From the NCBI GenBank assembly GCA_002731275.1, contig PCBK01000196.1, forward strand, positions 1 through 64,000: a stretch of DNA of 64,000 nt, given 5' to 3'. Both the position numbers and the translations under genes were made by a program. Under the pieces are notes generated by a model. It did no database searches. It was given only the letters and a program-made list of their open reading frames with translations, and was not told where the DNA came from. Position 1 is the stretch's first letter. Each line of letters opens with the position of its first letter. This document shows positions 47,038 through 55,657 of the stretch, in pieces. This DNA is from Deltaproteobacteria bacterium (lineage in GTDB: Bacteria > Myxococcota_C > UBA6777).

Positions 47038-48780
47038 ATGCCAGTCTCAAGAATACCCGGACGCCCCGCGCCAACGACAGCAACAAATCAAACCGATAAG
47101 ATCACAGTCGACAATACAAACGCCCCAGCAACAGCGAATACAAGCCAACAGCTCGATCGCTTCGAGCATGGGACGCGCCAACCCACATCATCCCCCTCGA
47201 CGTCCTCTGCTTCCACGGGGCAAAGCAAAAGTGTCCTCCGCACGATGTTCGCCCCCTACGACTCGACCACAGCCGCCGAGCTCGAACAAATCAACGAAGT
47301 CATATCCGCTAAACAAGCGGACAGCAGGACCTTCCCTGATGGCGAAAATCCTTACAGTATCAAGTACGCAGTGTACAACCTGCGCAACCCCGAGATCATC
47401 GAAGCCTTGATCCACGCGGAAGAACAAGGTGTCGACGTACAGGTGCTGATCGAAGACCACCAACTCGATCCCAAAAAGACCTGGAACACAGCAGATGAAC
47501 AGATGCAAGAGGCTGGTTTTTCCTTCTCAGGGACACACAAGGGACTCTCCAACGAGCAAAAAAAAGAACTCGACATGATCGGTATCGAGGGCTCTGGATT
47601 GATGCACTTGAAAACACGTCTCTTCTCTTACCCCGATCCCGAGACAGGCAAACCCATCGAAAAAGTCATGACAGGCTCGATGAACCCAGGTGACTCAGCC
47701 GCCAACAATGACGAAACACTCCACCTCATCAACGATCCACAACTGGTCTCTCGCTACAAAGCCAAGTACGACGCCGTCCTTGATGGAAAATCCCTCCCCA
47801 ATGAGTGGTCTCCAGACGCCGCCGTCAACGTGCTCTTCACTCCTGCGACCAAAGGACCACAAGCTGCCGACAAGATCCTCGAAATGATCGACAAAGAAGA
47901 TGAAGCGATCTTTCTCGGCGTCTTCTCGCTTCGCAACGTCGAGAGTCCCAAACAACGCGAACGCATGGTCGACAAGCTCAAAAAAGCCAAAGAGCGCGGT
48001 GTCCCTGTCGTCGTGGTCACAGACCGAAAACAATCGGATGGCGTCGACGCACAGGGCAACAAAGTCGGATGGGATGACAACACAGAAGACCTTCTCAAAC
48101 AGGCAGGTATCCCCGTGTACGAATGCACCAACGAAGCGGGTCAGTTTAACGCGATGCATGCCAAGTACGGGATCTTTGGACTTAGCGATATGAAGGTTAT
48201 CTCGGATTGTGGGAACTGGACCAAAGCCGCGCTCGGTGGACGCCGCAAAAAAGCCCGCAATGATGAAAGCTACCTGTTCATCGACTCCAAAAAACTCGAC
48301 GACAACGCAACAGGTATGCGTTACCTCTCCAACTTCCTCCAACTGATCCGCAAATACGACGACCAACAGACAGGCGTCCCCAACGCCGACACGCTCTTTG
48401 ACACACTCAGCCAACACCCCAACTGGCCCAAAGTCAAAGTGGACTTTGACGTCCTCGCGCAGACTTACTACGGTGAGGAGATCTACATCACAGGCGATCA
48501 CCCTGCGTTCGGCAATTGGACCCAAGAAGGTCCCGGTCTCAAGCTCAACACAGACGGTGAAAGCTACCCCAACTGGTCGACAGACACGGCGATCGAACTT
48601 CCATTCGGGACAGAGCTGGAGTACAAAATTGTTCGCAGAGACAGCCACTCAGGTGAGCTACGTTGGGAACCAGGTCAAAACCAACTGTTGCTCGTCGATC
48701 CTGTCCACCAATCAGGTGACCAAGAAGGTGCCCTTAGCCGCAACCTCGATGTCAAAGATCGCTTCGGCCATAACGGCTGA
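47038..48780 (+). CDS. Phospholipase D-like protein fused to a CBM20 starch-binding domain
   Basis: A 580-residue protein. The ATG at 47038 has GAGG eight bases upstream. No signal peptide is evident; the first 60 residues are Thr/Ser/Pro-rich. Two PLD-type half-domains follow (about 75-260 and 260-455). Each carries a degenerate HKD site: HLKTRLF followed by GSMNPGD, and HAKYGIFGLSD followed by GNWTK. Residues about 465-575 match a CBM20 carbohydrate-binding fold (ITGDHPAFGNW, then ELPFGTELEYKIV). In this family the His and Lys form a covalent phospho-enzyme, and both pairs are present. The combination with CBM20 is unusual. The substrate is unknown. Confidence 0.85.
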   Translation: MPVSRIPGRPAPTTATNQTDKITVDNTNAPATANTSQQLDRFEHGTRQPTSSPSTSSASTGQSKSVLRTMFAPYDSTTAAELEQINEVISAKQADSRTFPDGENPYSIKYAVYNLRNPEIIEALIHAEEQGVDVQVLIEDHQLDPKKTWNTADEQMQEAGFSFSGTHKGLSNEQKKELDMIGIEGSGLMHLKTRLFSYPDPETGKPIEKVMTGSMNPGDSAANNDETLHLINDPQLVSRYKAKYDAVLDGKSLPNEWSPDAAVNVLFTPATKGPQAADKILEMIDKEDEAIFLGVFSLRNVESPKQRERMVDKLKKAKERGVPVVVVTDRKQSDGVDAQGNKVGWDDNTEDLLKQAGIPVYECTNEAGQFNAMHAKYGIFGLSDMKVISDCGNWTKAALGGRRKKARNDESYLFIDSKKLDDNATGMRYLSNFLQLIRKYDDQQTGVPNADTLFDTLSQHPNWPKVKVDFDVLAQTYYGEEIYITGDHPAFGNWTQEGPGLKLNTDGESYPNWSTDTAIELPFGTELEYKIVRRDSHSGELRWEPGQNQLLLVDPVHQSGDQEGALSRNLDVKDRFGHNG

Positions 48781-48805
48781 TCTCTTCGTCGTAGCTTCTC
48801 CAGCC

Positions 48806-49555
48806 CTACGATTCTTTGGGAACACAGCATCGCTGCAAAACGGGCAAGACATCTTCGGGAGAGCAAGCACATAACCCCGAAGCAGACGCTCCATTCGCTT
48901 CTACGACCGCCCACTCACCCGTCGCTAACAACCCCACATCCACGACCACCGCAGGAGGCAATTGCACAGCCTCATCTGCGAGGACTTGTTCGAGAAACGC
49001 ACGGGCTTGTGTGTACTCCTCTTCAGTTGCCTGCCAGCGCCCTTCCTCATCTTGTGCCAAGGCACCACCACGAATGTAAGGCGACAAAGCCGCGATCTGA
49101 CCAGACAACACAAAGCCACGAAATTCGACACACCACTCTACAGGTTCGGAGATCAGCACTGTCGATGTCTCTGGAATGCCTGCATTGTGTGGGATATCAG
49201 CGCCGGACTCGTACACCTTTGCAGGGAAACTCTTCTCCTCTGCGGGCTTGATAAACGCACGCTCCTGATGAAAGCGGGCCTTCTCCAGGGTTGTGTAGAT
49301 GATCTTCCGTTTGGTGTGCGACAGAGGCAGCGTCACCAACCAATCAAACGCCGGTTCAAGAACAACCCGCTCGGTTGCCTGTGCGACAAACTCCACAAAC
49401 AGCGGCTCACCGTACACCACCACATCTTGATCGCGCAGGTGTGTCGGTGGTTGCCAGCGAGTGAGGCGCTCAACGGACCACCCCATCGACAACGCGGTTC
49501 GTCTCAGGTTAATCGAATCATCAGTGTAACGGGGGGACAACACCAAAACAGGCAT
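48806..49555 (-). CDS. ATP-grasp domain protein (DUF4343-like)
   Basis: A 249-residue ATP-grasp-type protein, probably an ATP-dependent carboxylate-amine or -thiol ligase of unknown substrate. Visible features are the KARFHQERAFIKPAEEKSFPAKVY segment (nucleotide-binding Lys), EWCVEFRGFVL, and near the C-terminus VVVDVGLL and WAVVEANGASASG. The last has the Glu-x-Asn metal-binding pair. The ATG at 49555 has GAGGAG about eight bases upstream. It is convergent with the PLD-CBM20 gene. Confidence 0.8.
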   Translation of the reverse strand: MPVLVLSPRYTDDSINLRRTALSMGWSVERLTRWQPPTHLRDQDVVVYGEPLFVEFVAQATERVVLEPAFDWLVTLPLSHTKRKIIYTTLEKARFHQERAFIKPAEEKSFPAKVYESGADIPHNAGIPETSTVLISEPVEWCVEFRGFVLSGQIAALSPYIRGGALAQDEEGRWQATEEEYTQARAFLEQVLADEAVQLPPAVVVDVGLLATGEWAVVEANGASASGLCACSPEDVLPVLQRCCVPKES

Positions 49556-50010
49556 CTCTCTAACTCCTCGTAAATGATCCCCTCCCACCGGCTTTTCCTT
49601 CTTTTCCTTTGGAAGGGGCTTTTTGATTTGTGCAGTGTTCGCTGTCGATTCTAGGGGTCTCCTCTCGCATCAATCAGAAAAAACAGCGAGTACCTCATAG
49701 ACGAGGTATTCTCCACATAGTTCATAGCACCTGTGGGAAATCTCAGTGTGACGCAGCGATTCACGATAGGCTGGCTTCGTTTTTGCTTGCTATTTTGCAC
49801 TTCATCCCTTACAACGCAACGTGCCACGCCCACTTGCAGGCGTGATGACGTGATGCATGGAAGACCCAATCAAGTCGTATGAGAGAGGATAGAGACGATG
49901 TGATGCTGCACACAGCTCCCCACAACGCCACATCAGAGAACATATCACCACATAGAGCACAAACAAAAGCGCTTGTATGTGGTTGCAAACATAGAGAATA
50001 AGGTCAACTC
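49556..50010. other. Intergenic region between the ATP-grasp and prfC genes
   Basis: About 455 bp between divergent genes. It should carry promoters for both. A minus-strand hairpin with U-run (49678-49711) is described separately. No gene is seen. Confidence 0.4.
49678..49711 (-). terminator. Terminator-like hairpin in the leader of the ATP-grasp gene
   Basis: On the minus strand GAATACCTC and GAGGTACTC form a nine-pair stem (one G-U) with a six-base loop, followed by GCTG and six T. It lies about 125 bp upstream of the ATP-grasp start, so it could act as a leader attenuator. Confidence 0.35.
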
Positions 50011-51600
50011 ATGAACGTATCAAAAGAATCTTCCAGACGGCGGACATTCGCCATCATCTCTCACCCTGACGCAGGGAAGACGACCATCACAGAGAAACTC
50101 TTGCTCTACGCAAACGCCATCCACCTCGCAGGGACCGTCAAGTCGCGCAAGAGCTCGCGCACAACGGTCTCCGACTGGATGAAGATGGAACAAGAGCGTG
50201 GGATCTCCATCTCCTCCTCCGTCCTTCAATTTGACTACCTCGGTAGTCGTCTTAACCTGCTCGACACCCCCGGTCACGCAGACTTCTCGGAAGACACATA
50301 CAGGACTCTCGCAGCCGTCGACTCCGCAGTCATGCTCGTCGACCACTCCAAAGGTATCGAGAGTCGTACCCTCAAACTCTTCGAAGTCTGTCGGATGCGC
50401 AACCTGCCGATCATCACATTTATGAACAAACTCGACCGCGAAGGTCTTGACCCTCTCGAGTTGATCGACGAAATCAGCAGCACCCTGAACCTCAAGGTCT
50501 GCCCGATCAACTGGCCGATCGGCATGGGTCGTGAGTTCAAAGGGGTCGTCAACATTAAGACCAAAGAGGCGATCCTCTTCGAAGGTGATGAAGGCGCTGA
50601 CAAAGGCTCCAAGATCCTCAACGCGAAGAAAATGCCACTCGATGAAGCGGCTGAAGAGATCGGCGCAGAGCTCTACGAAAGGACATGTGAAGAGCTCGAA
50701 TTGATCGAAGAGGCAGGCGATGAATACTCCCATGAGAAGTTCCTCAGTGGTGAGTTAAGCCCGATTTTTTGGGGTTCAGCGATGACAAACTTCGGTGTTG
50801 AGCCGCTGCTCAACTTCCTCGCCGAAAACACCGCATCTCCCTCACCTCGCGAGACCCTCGAAGGCAGTATGGTCCAGCCGAACGACGAGACCTTTACCGG
50901 TTTTATCTTTAAGATCCAGGCCAACATGAACCCTCGTCACCGTGACAGGATCGCCTTTGTTCGCGTTGTCAGTGGCAAGTTTGAGCGTGGGATGGATACG
51001 CTCATTGGCCGCAACAAAGAGAAGCTTCGGCTGTCCAAGCCCCACTCTTTTATGGCGCAAGAGCGCGCCATCGTCGAAGAAGCCTGGCCCGGTGATATCA
51101 TCGGTCTCTACGACCCAGGCAAGCTACGTATTGGTGACACCATCGGTGAAAAGAAGCCCATCCAATACAAAGGTATCCCTCGCTTTGCCCCCGAACACTT
51201 TGTCAAAGTGCTGCTCGAAGATCCACTCAAACGAAAAGCTCTCGACAAGGGACTTCAGCAGCTCTCTCACGAAGGTGTTATCCAGCTCTTCAACAAACCT
51301 GACGTGGGCACACAAGACCCCTACCTTGGCGCTGTTGGTATCTTGCAGTTCGAAGTCCTCAAGCAACGTATGCAGCACGAGTACAACGTCAACATCAGCT
51401 ACCAGACAGCACCTTTTACCACCGCACGATGGGTCGAAGGTCCGGACGCTGTGATTGAGTGGTTTAAAGCAAGACGTGAATACACCCTCGTCGTCGACAG
51501 AAACAAAAACTACGTGCTCCTCACAGAGTCTCCCTGGCCCCTTCAGTACGCCCTCGACAACAACCCTGGCCTCGTCCTCCACGACATCGAGCCTCTCTAA
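50011..51600 (+). CDS. prfC: Peptide chain release factor 3
   Basis: GTPase RF3, 529 residues as usual, which recycles RF1/RF2 from the ribosome after termination. G1 is SHPDAGKTT near residue 17, the switch region is RGISISSSV, G3 is DTPGHADFS near 88, and G4 is NKLDREG near 142. The domain II and III motifs FTGFIFKIQANM and FAPEHFVKVLLEDP are typical of RF3 and separate it from EF-G. The ATG at 50011 has AAGGTC upstream. It ends 25 bp from the convergent lipase gene. Confidence 0.96.
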   Translation: MNVSKESSRRRTFAIISHPDAGKTTITEKLLLYANAIHLAGTVKSRKSSRTTVSDWMKMEQERGISISSSVLQFDYLGSRLNLLDTPGHADFSEDTYRTLAAVDSAVMLVDHSKGIESRTLKLFEVCRMRNLPIITFMNKLDREGLDPLELIDEISSTLNLKVCPINWPIGMGREFKGVVNIKTKEAILFEGDEGADKGSKILNAKKMPLDEAAEEIGAELYERTCEELELIEEAGDEYSHEKFLSGELSPIFWGSAMTNFGVEPLLNFLAENTASPSPRETLEGSMVQPNDETFTGFIFKIQANMNPRHRDRIAFVRVVSGKFERGMDTLIGRNKEKLRLSKPHSFMAQERAIVEEAWPGDIIGLYDPGKLRIGDTIGEKKPIQYKGIPRFAPEHFVKVLLEDPLKRKALDKGLQQLSHEGVIQLFNKPDVGTQDPYLGAVGILQFEVLKQRMQHEYNVNISYQTAPFTTARWVEGPDAVIEWFKARREYTLVVDRNKNYVLLTESPWPLQYALDNNPGLVLHDIEPL

Positions 51601-51625
51601 CCCCCTCTCTCAGCTCCAGCCCTAC

Positions 51626-53071
51626 TCAGAACCCCGCCTTGGTCAGTCTCCTCATCTCGCTCAAATAAAAATCCTTGTGTTTGAACGGCTTGTTATTTTT
51701 GTCCGCGATCTGACCGACTTCATCCATGTGATCTGCGTGGAGTAATCCAAGAAATGTCCCCCACTTTGCGCTATCGACCGTGATCACCCCATCATTTGCG
51801 CCACGTAACCCCTGTATCGTCCTGTACAAGGTGATAAAGATCGGATCGACGACTTCATCATCGTACTTCTTGCGACAACTGAATTCCAGCGGCGCACATG
51901 AGACACCTGCCCATGAATAGTACTTGACACGTGGATCGTTGGGATAATCCTTGTTGTACTGTTTCATGTTCTTCTCACCGAGCTCTTTGGAGGGCTCGAT
52001 CAACAAATTAGGGACGGGGACACCAAGGTGAGGCGAGCTGACCGTTGTCAACGTAGAGACCCTGTCGCCATATTTAGCCTTCGCGATAAGCAATCGTCCA
52101 TCAATCCCTCCTTGGCTATGACCGATCAAGTTGATCTTTCTCGCGCCTGTCTTCTTCATAATGTCGTCTATCTGAGGAGCAAGTTTGACGATACGTTGCG
52201 CGGACTGTGCGATGGGTTGAACTTTCGTAAAAAAGACGGAGTATCCGTACTTTTCCAAATGAGGCCCCAACTCAAAGAAGTAATCGACGATGTTGAGATA
52301 TGTATCTGTTCCCAAAAAGCCATGAAGGAAAACGGTCGGAAAACGCGTGGATTCGAGCTTGCAGTTGCCGTCACAGATCAAGCGCAACTGGTACGTCACA
52401 GCCTTCTTGTTGCCATCGAGAATCAACCCAATCTCTCCAGACTGGTCGATTGTCGCGGTCAACGAGATCCAATCCTCGAAGGCTTTGTTTTGTCCACTCA
52501 CGAGCAAGGGATCCTGTGCCACCTTGTACATGCGTCGTGCGTTGTAGACACCGAGCTTTAGGGTCTCACCAGGTGTGATCGCCTGGACCTCTACTTTGAT
52601 CTGTTGTGACTTCGCGGCCACGATCCGAAGAGCAGTCAGGCCACAACCATCATGTGAAAGTGATAGCCACTGACCATCCACTTGTACGTCCTTCCACGAC
52701 TTTACACGTGTCTCTGGCGCTGTCGTTGGAAGCGTACACGGTTTAGAAGGTTCTGGAGTAGACTCGGGTCGATTTGTGTCTGGTAGAGGAGGCTCTTGAA
52801 GGTCTTCTTTTGTGGCTTCTTTGGCAGGTTCGATCACAAGATCAGGTGCCGAGTGTTCTGCGGCGTCGGTCGTATTGTTCAGCTCACGACCGCCACCCTC
52901 TATGTACCTCTCCAGGACCACGCCGTCGCGTGACGCGCCTCCCTCTGTCCCTTGTTCGTGTTGCTCTGTGCGTCCTTGCTGTCCAGGTGCACACGATGTA
53001 CTCCATGTCATCGAAAACATAGAGACCATACAGCACCACACACCTATTGAAATCCACGTTGTTTTCTTCAA
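51626..53071 (-). CDS. Lipoprotein lipase-like alpha/beta hydrolase
   Basis: A 481-residue lipoprotein. I chose the TTG at 53071 because GAGGTG lies six bases upstream and the protein then starts MKKTTW with a lipobox STSC near residue 27; the longer open frame is unlikely. An acidic Pro/Thr/Glu-rich linker (to about 115) and a beta-sandwich-like domain (about 120-235) precede the hydrolase. There, FLHGFLG is the oxyanion region near 240, GHSQGG carries the nucleophile Ser near 303, NDGVITVDSAKWG the probable Asp and DHMDEVGQ the His. This pattern is like family I true lipases (LipA group). It likely acts on lipid esters at the cell surface. Confidence 0.87.
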   Translation of the reverse strand: MKKTTWISIGVWCCMVSMFSMTWSTSCAPGQQGRTEQHEQGTEGGASRDGVVLERYIEGGGRELNNTTDAAEHSAPDLVIEPAKEATKEDLQEPPLPDTNRPESTPEPSKPCTLPTTAPETRVKSWKDVQVDGQWLSLSHDGCGLTALRIVAAKSQQIKVEVQAITPGETLKLGVYNARRMYKVAQDPLLVSGQNKAFEDWISLTATIDQSGEIGLILDGNKKAVTYQLRLICDGNCKLESTRFPTVFLHGFLGTDTYLNIVDYFFELGPHLEKYGYSVFFTKVQPIAQSAQRIVKLAPQIDDIMKKTGARKINLIGHSQGGIDGRLLIAKAKYGDRVSTLTTVSSPHLGVPVPNLLIEPSKELGEKNMKQYNKDYPNDPRVKYYSWAGVSCAPLEFSCRKKYDDEVVDPIFITLYRTIQGLRGANDGVITVDSAKWGTFLGLLHADHMDEVGQIADKNNKPFKHKDFYLSEMRRLTKAGF

Positions 53072-53198
53072 TGTATTCACCTCGATACCTGATGTGACTT
53101 TCCAACAGAGTAATCGAAGTGAACCCACGAATCAATAACGAATCACCTTTGCCACCTTACTGTTGTGCGATGTGTCGACCAACATGTCGTTCTCTAGG

Positions 53199-54644
53199 CT
53201 AAAAAGCCTGCCGACTTATATCTCTGATCAGTTCTTTGCAAAAGCTTTTGATTTTTTTTCCTTTCAAAAGAAACATCATCCTTCGGAGTTTAGGCTCCGT
53301 CAATCGTCCCCACCCTAAAATTTTGTTGAGTTCCCAGATGAAGCTCTCGACATCAGGTCGTAAGTTCTTCATTCTACGAAGAACATGTTTCTTCTCAATG
53401 GGGTTTTTGAGAAAACGCAAACTTTTCCGAAGACGCTCTCTTCTCTTCACAACATCTTCAAGTAGTTTGTTGTAATTCTTGCGATTTGAAGCATAGAAGT
53501 TTTTGAAATGATAGAGTAGACTGCTCTCATCATCAGGGGTCAAAAACTCGATCCGGCCGACCAATGTTCGGACAAGTTTATTTGGCTTGGGCGTAATCTT
53601 GATTGGGAGCAGCCTATCCGTCCATACACGGGGGACGATGTACAACACGCGTTTTCCTGGCAACTTGAAGTAACTCGAATGCCATGTATGTACCATCGCC
53701 CAGGATTCATCTTTCGTCAGCCCAGATCGCATGAGTTGTTTGACCAGCGCACGCTTCACTTGGTGTAAAAACATCCCACGATGCATCGCGGTCCCTGGCG
53801 CTTTCACTGTCAGTTGGCTCTTGCCCTTGATCGGGCCAAATGCTCGCCAACTCCCCCCCAGACTTGTAACGTTCAGAACGATACCACTGGGGATCGTATC
53901 TTCAGAGCGATTGTGAAGTGTCCACAACTTGCCTTTCTCTGTCGAGACACGTACCCATGAACGAAAACGCCCAATTCCTCGATAAAAAATAAACCGCTCA
54001 GCCTGTTTTCGTCGTCTTCTATAAGCCATGCGACCAGTTGTGTGAAAAGGTGCAGCGTCTGGGACGTGCCGAGAAGGCGTCCAAATGTTTGTTGGATGAA
54101 CATATGGGAAAGATGCAGGTCCATTTTTGACCTCTCCTTTCCAAGTCATTGACCCCTTTGCAGGTATCCAGCCAGGCTTACTCAAATTGCTTCGGTAATG
54201 CGCCGCATCGGGGTACCATTCTGAGATCACACCCTTTGGAAAATCCACCTTCACTTCGACTTTACGAGGTCTGTCTGTGTAAAAGTAAATCACAGGTGTT
54301 TCGAGTCGCTGTGTGACTTTTGCAGGTGGAGTTGTTTTGGGGATTCCCTTTGTGATACGTCCTCTTCCAGCTCCGGCGAGATTGTGTACAAAGCGGGGGA
54401 GTCGCTCTTCTTCGTGGTGCATGCCCTCCAAGAGCTTGCCGTCAGAGCCTTGTGTCGAGGTAAATGTTCCCCACTCGTGGACCTCCCAGCGTCCCTTCTT
54501 TTGTGCTTTCTTCGCTGTCTGTGTGGCAGGTTTTGTCGTAGCTTTGGCGAAGACATCAAAGGACATCCCCCACAAAGCTGTGAGCATGCAGGCACATAAT
54601 GCCCATTTTATCGCGATATTTGTGTTGTATCGTCTCGTCTTCAT
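53199..54644 (-). CDS. Secreted protein of the VHEWGTFTS family, function unknown
   Basis: A 481-residue exported protein. The ATG at 54644 has AAGGAGA seven bases upstream. The signal peptide ends near FAKA. The N-terminal mature motif VHEWGTFTSTQGSDG, then HHEEERLPRFVH, and METPVIYFYTD-like LETPVIYFYTD, followed by FPKGVISEWYP, are conserved features that I associate with large secreted proteins of planctomycetes and myxobacteria with no assigned activity. The C-terminal 100 residues are Lys/Arg-rich helices. The gene stands alone between the lipase and sigma factor genes on the same strand. Confidence 0.75.
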   Translation of the reverse strand: MKTRRYNTNIAIKWALCACMLTALWGMSFDVFAKATTKPATQTAKKAQKKGRWEVHEWGTFTSTQGSDGKLLEGMHHEEERLPRFVHNLAGAGRGRITKGIPKTTPPAKVTQRLETPVIYFYTDRPRKVEVKVDFPKGVISEWYPDAAHYRSNLSKPGWIPAKGSMTWKGEVKNGPASFPYVHPTNIWTPSRHVPDAAPFHTTGRMAYRRRRKQAERFIFYRGIGRFRSWVRVSTEKGKLWTLHNRSEDTIPSGIVLNVTSLGGSWRAFGPIKGKSQLTVKAPGTAMHRGMFLHQVKRALVKQLMRSGLTKDESWAMVHTWHSSYFKLPGKRVLYIVPRVWTDRLLPIKITPKPNKLVRTLVGRIEFLTPDDESSLLYHFKNFYASNRKNYNKLLEDVVKRRERLRKSLRFLKNPIEKKHVLRRMKNLRPDVESFIWELNKILGWGRLTEPKLRRMMFLLKGKKIKSFCKELIRDISRQAF

Positions 54645-54761
54645 CGACTGTCTCCTTTCAAATTTGCGGGTGTCTTTGTTCACTCGCAGACTTGATGGAG
54701 CCCCTCACACTTTGTCGCAAAGAAACCTCAAAAAAGTTCACATCAACCTAAAAAGAAAAGA

Positions 54762-55646
54762 CTATTTTTTTAGCATCCTGAACAAAGACACGTCGATCTG
54801 GCTTTGGATCATGCGAAATACACTCTTTGCAGCCTCTTCACTCACACCGAGCGCTTTGTTCATATGTGTAAACGTCGACTGCATAAGGTCTTCGCGGATT
54901 TTAACGAGCCATCTCGCGATCGTCGCACGGTGAACTCTGTAAAGCAGGCCGATCTTGTCGATGTTGAGACCATCGAGGTAATGATATTTGAGGATGTTTC
55001 GTTCTTTTGCAGAGAGGTCTTGCAATGCCTGCTGGAAGGCATCTTTGAAGGCGTCTTTGTAGAGTTCTTTGAGATAAAGTTGCTCCTGATCATCTTGTGG
55101 ACTCGCCAAGCGCCAGAAAAGCTCATCCCCTGCGGGCCTCTCCTTCTTCGCTTTACGTAATACACCAAGGGCTTCTCGTGTCAGGATAGTTTGCAACCAC
55201 GCCTTCAGCGGGCCACGACCTGCGTACAGAAGGATTTTGGGTGCCTTATCAACAGCGTGGCAAACCCTCTCCCACACCTGTTGTCTCAGCTCCGTCTCCA
55301 ACTCTTCGTGGTTTGCCAATCCCTTGAGTTGAAGTTGGAGTGTCTGAAAGTAATCCCTCTGTAGGATCGTCAGCGCCTCTTTGTCTTTCGCGATACAAGC
55401 ACAAGCAAGGTAGAGATCTTCCAAGTGAAGCTGCTGAAGGCTCTCAAACAACGGTTCAGAAGGTGACAGTTTTTCGGCCAAGTAAGAGAGGTAGTGTTCA
55501 TCCTCAATCACAAAAGAAGGCCAACGGTCTCTTGCTCGTAAGAGCGTCTCACTGAGGAGGTTTTGTATTGCCGAAGAGGTCTCTTCGCTGATCTCTTCAT
55601 CGGGTTCGAGGCAGGTGAGTAGGATATTTGTGTATGGGTGTGACAT
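54762..55646 (-). CDS. ECF-like RNA polymerase sigma factor
   Basis: A 294-residue sigma-70 family protein. The N-terminal 110 residues are extra; region 2 is recognisable around RGPLKAWLQTILTREAL and region 4 around LSAKERNILKYHYLDGLNIDKIGLLY followed by RATIARWLVKIREDL. The size and sequence resemble the group described for Myxococcales sigma-70-like factors. I chose the ATG at 55646, 12 bases after the stop of the kinase gene, in the same operon. Some ECF groups are switched on by a linked Ser/Thr kinase (EcfP-PknT in Vibrio), so direct phosphorylation by the neighbour is a fair hypothesis. Confidence 0.85.
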   Translation of the reverse strand: MSHPYTNILLTCLEPDEEISEETSSAIQNLLSETLLRARDRWPSFVIEDEHYLSYLAEKLSPSEPLFESLQQLHLEDLYLACACIAKDKEALTILQRDYFQTLQLQLKGLANHEELETELRQQVWERVCHAVDKAPKILLYAGRGPLKAWLQTILTREALGVLRKAKKERPAGDELFWRLASPQDDQEQLYLKELYKDAFKDAFQQALQDLSAKERNILKYHYLDGLNIDKIGLLYRVHRATIARWLVKIREDLMQSTFTHMNKALGVSEEAAKSVFRMIQSQIDVSLFRMLKK

Positions 55647-55657
55647 GGGCACTATCT

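Noticed and set aside
53196-53209. AGGCTTTTTAGCCT palindrome at the end of the VHEWGTFTS gene as terminator
   Set aside because: The T-run is the loop, not the tail, and the stem has only five pairs including the stop codon.
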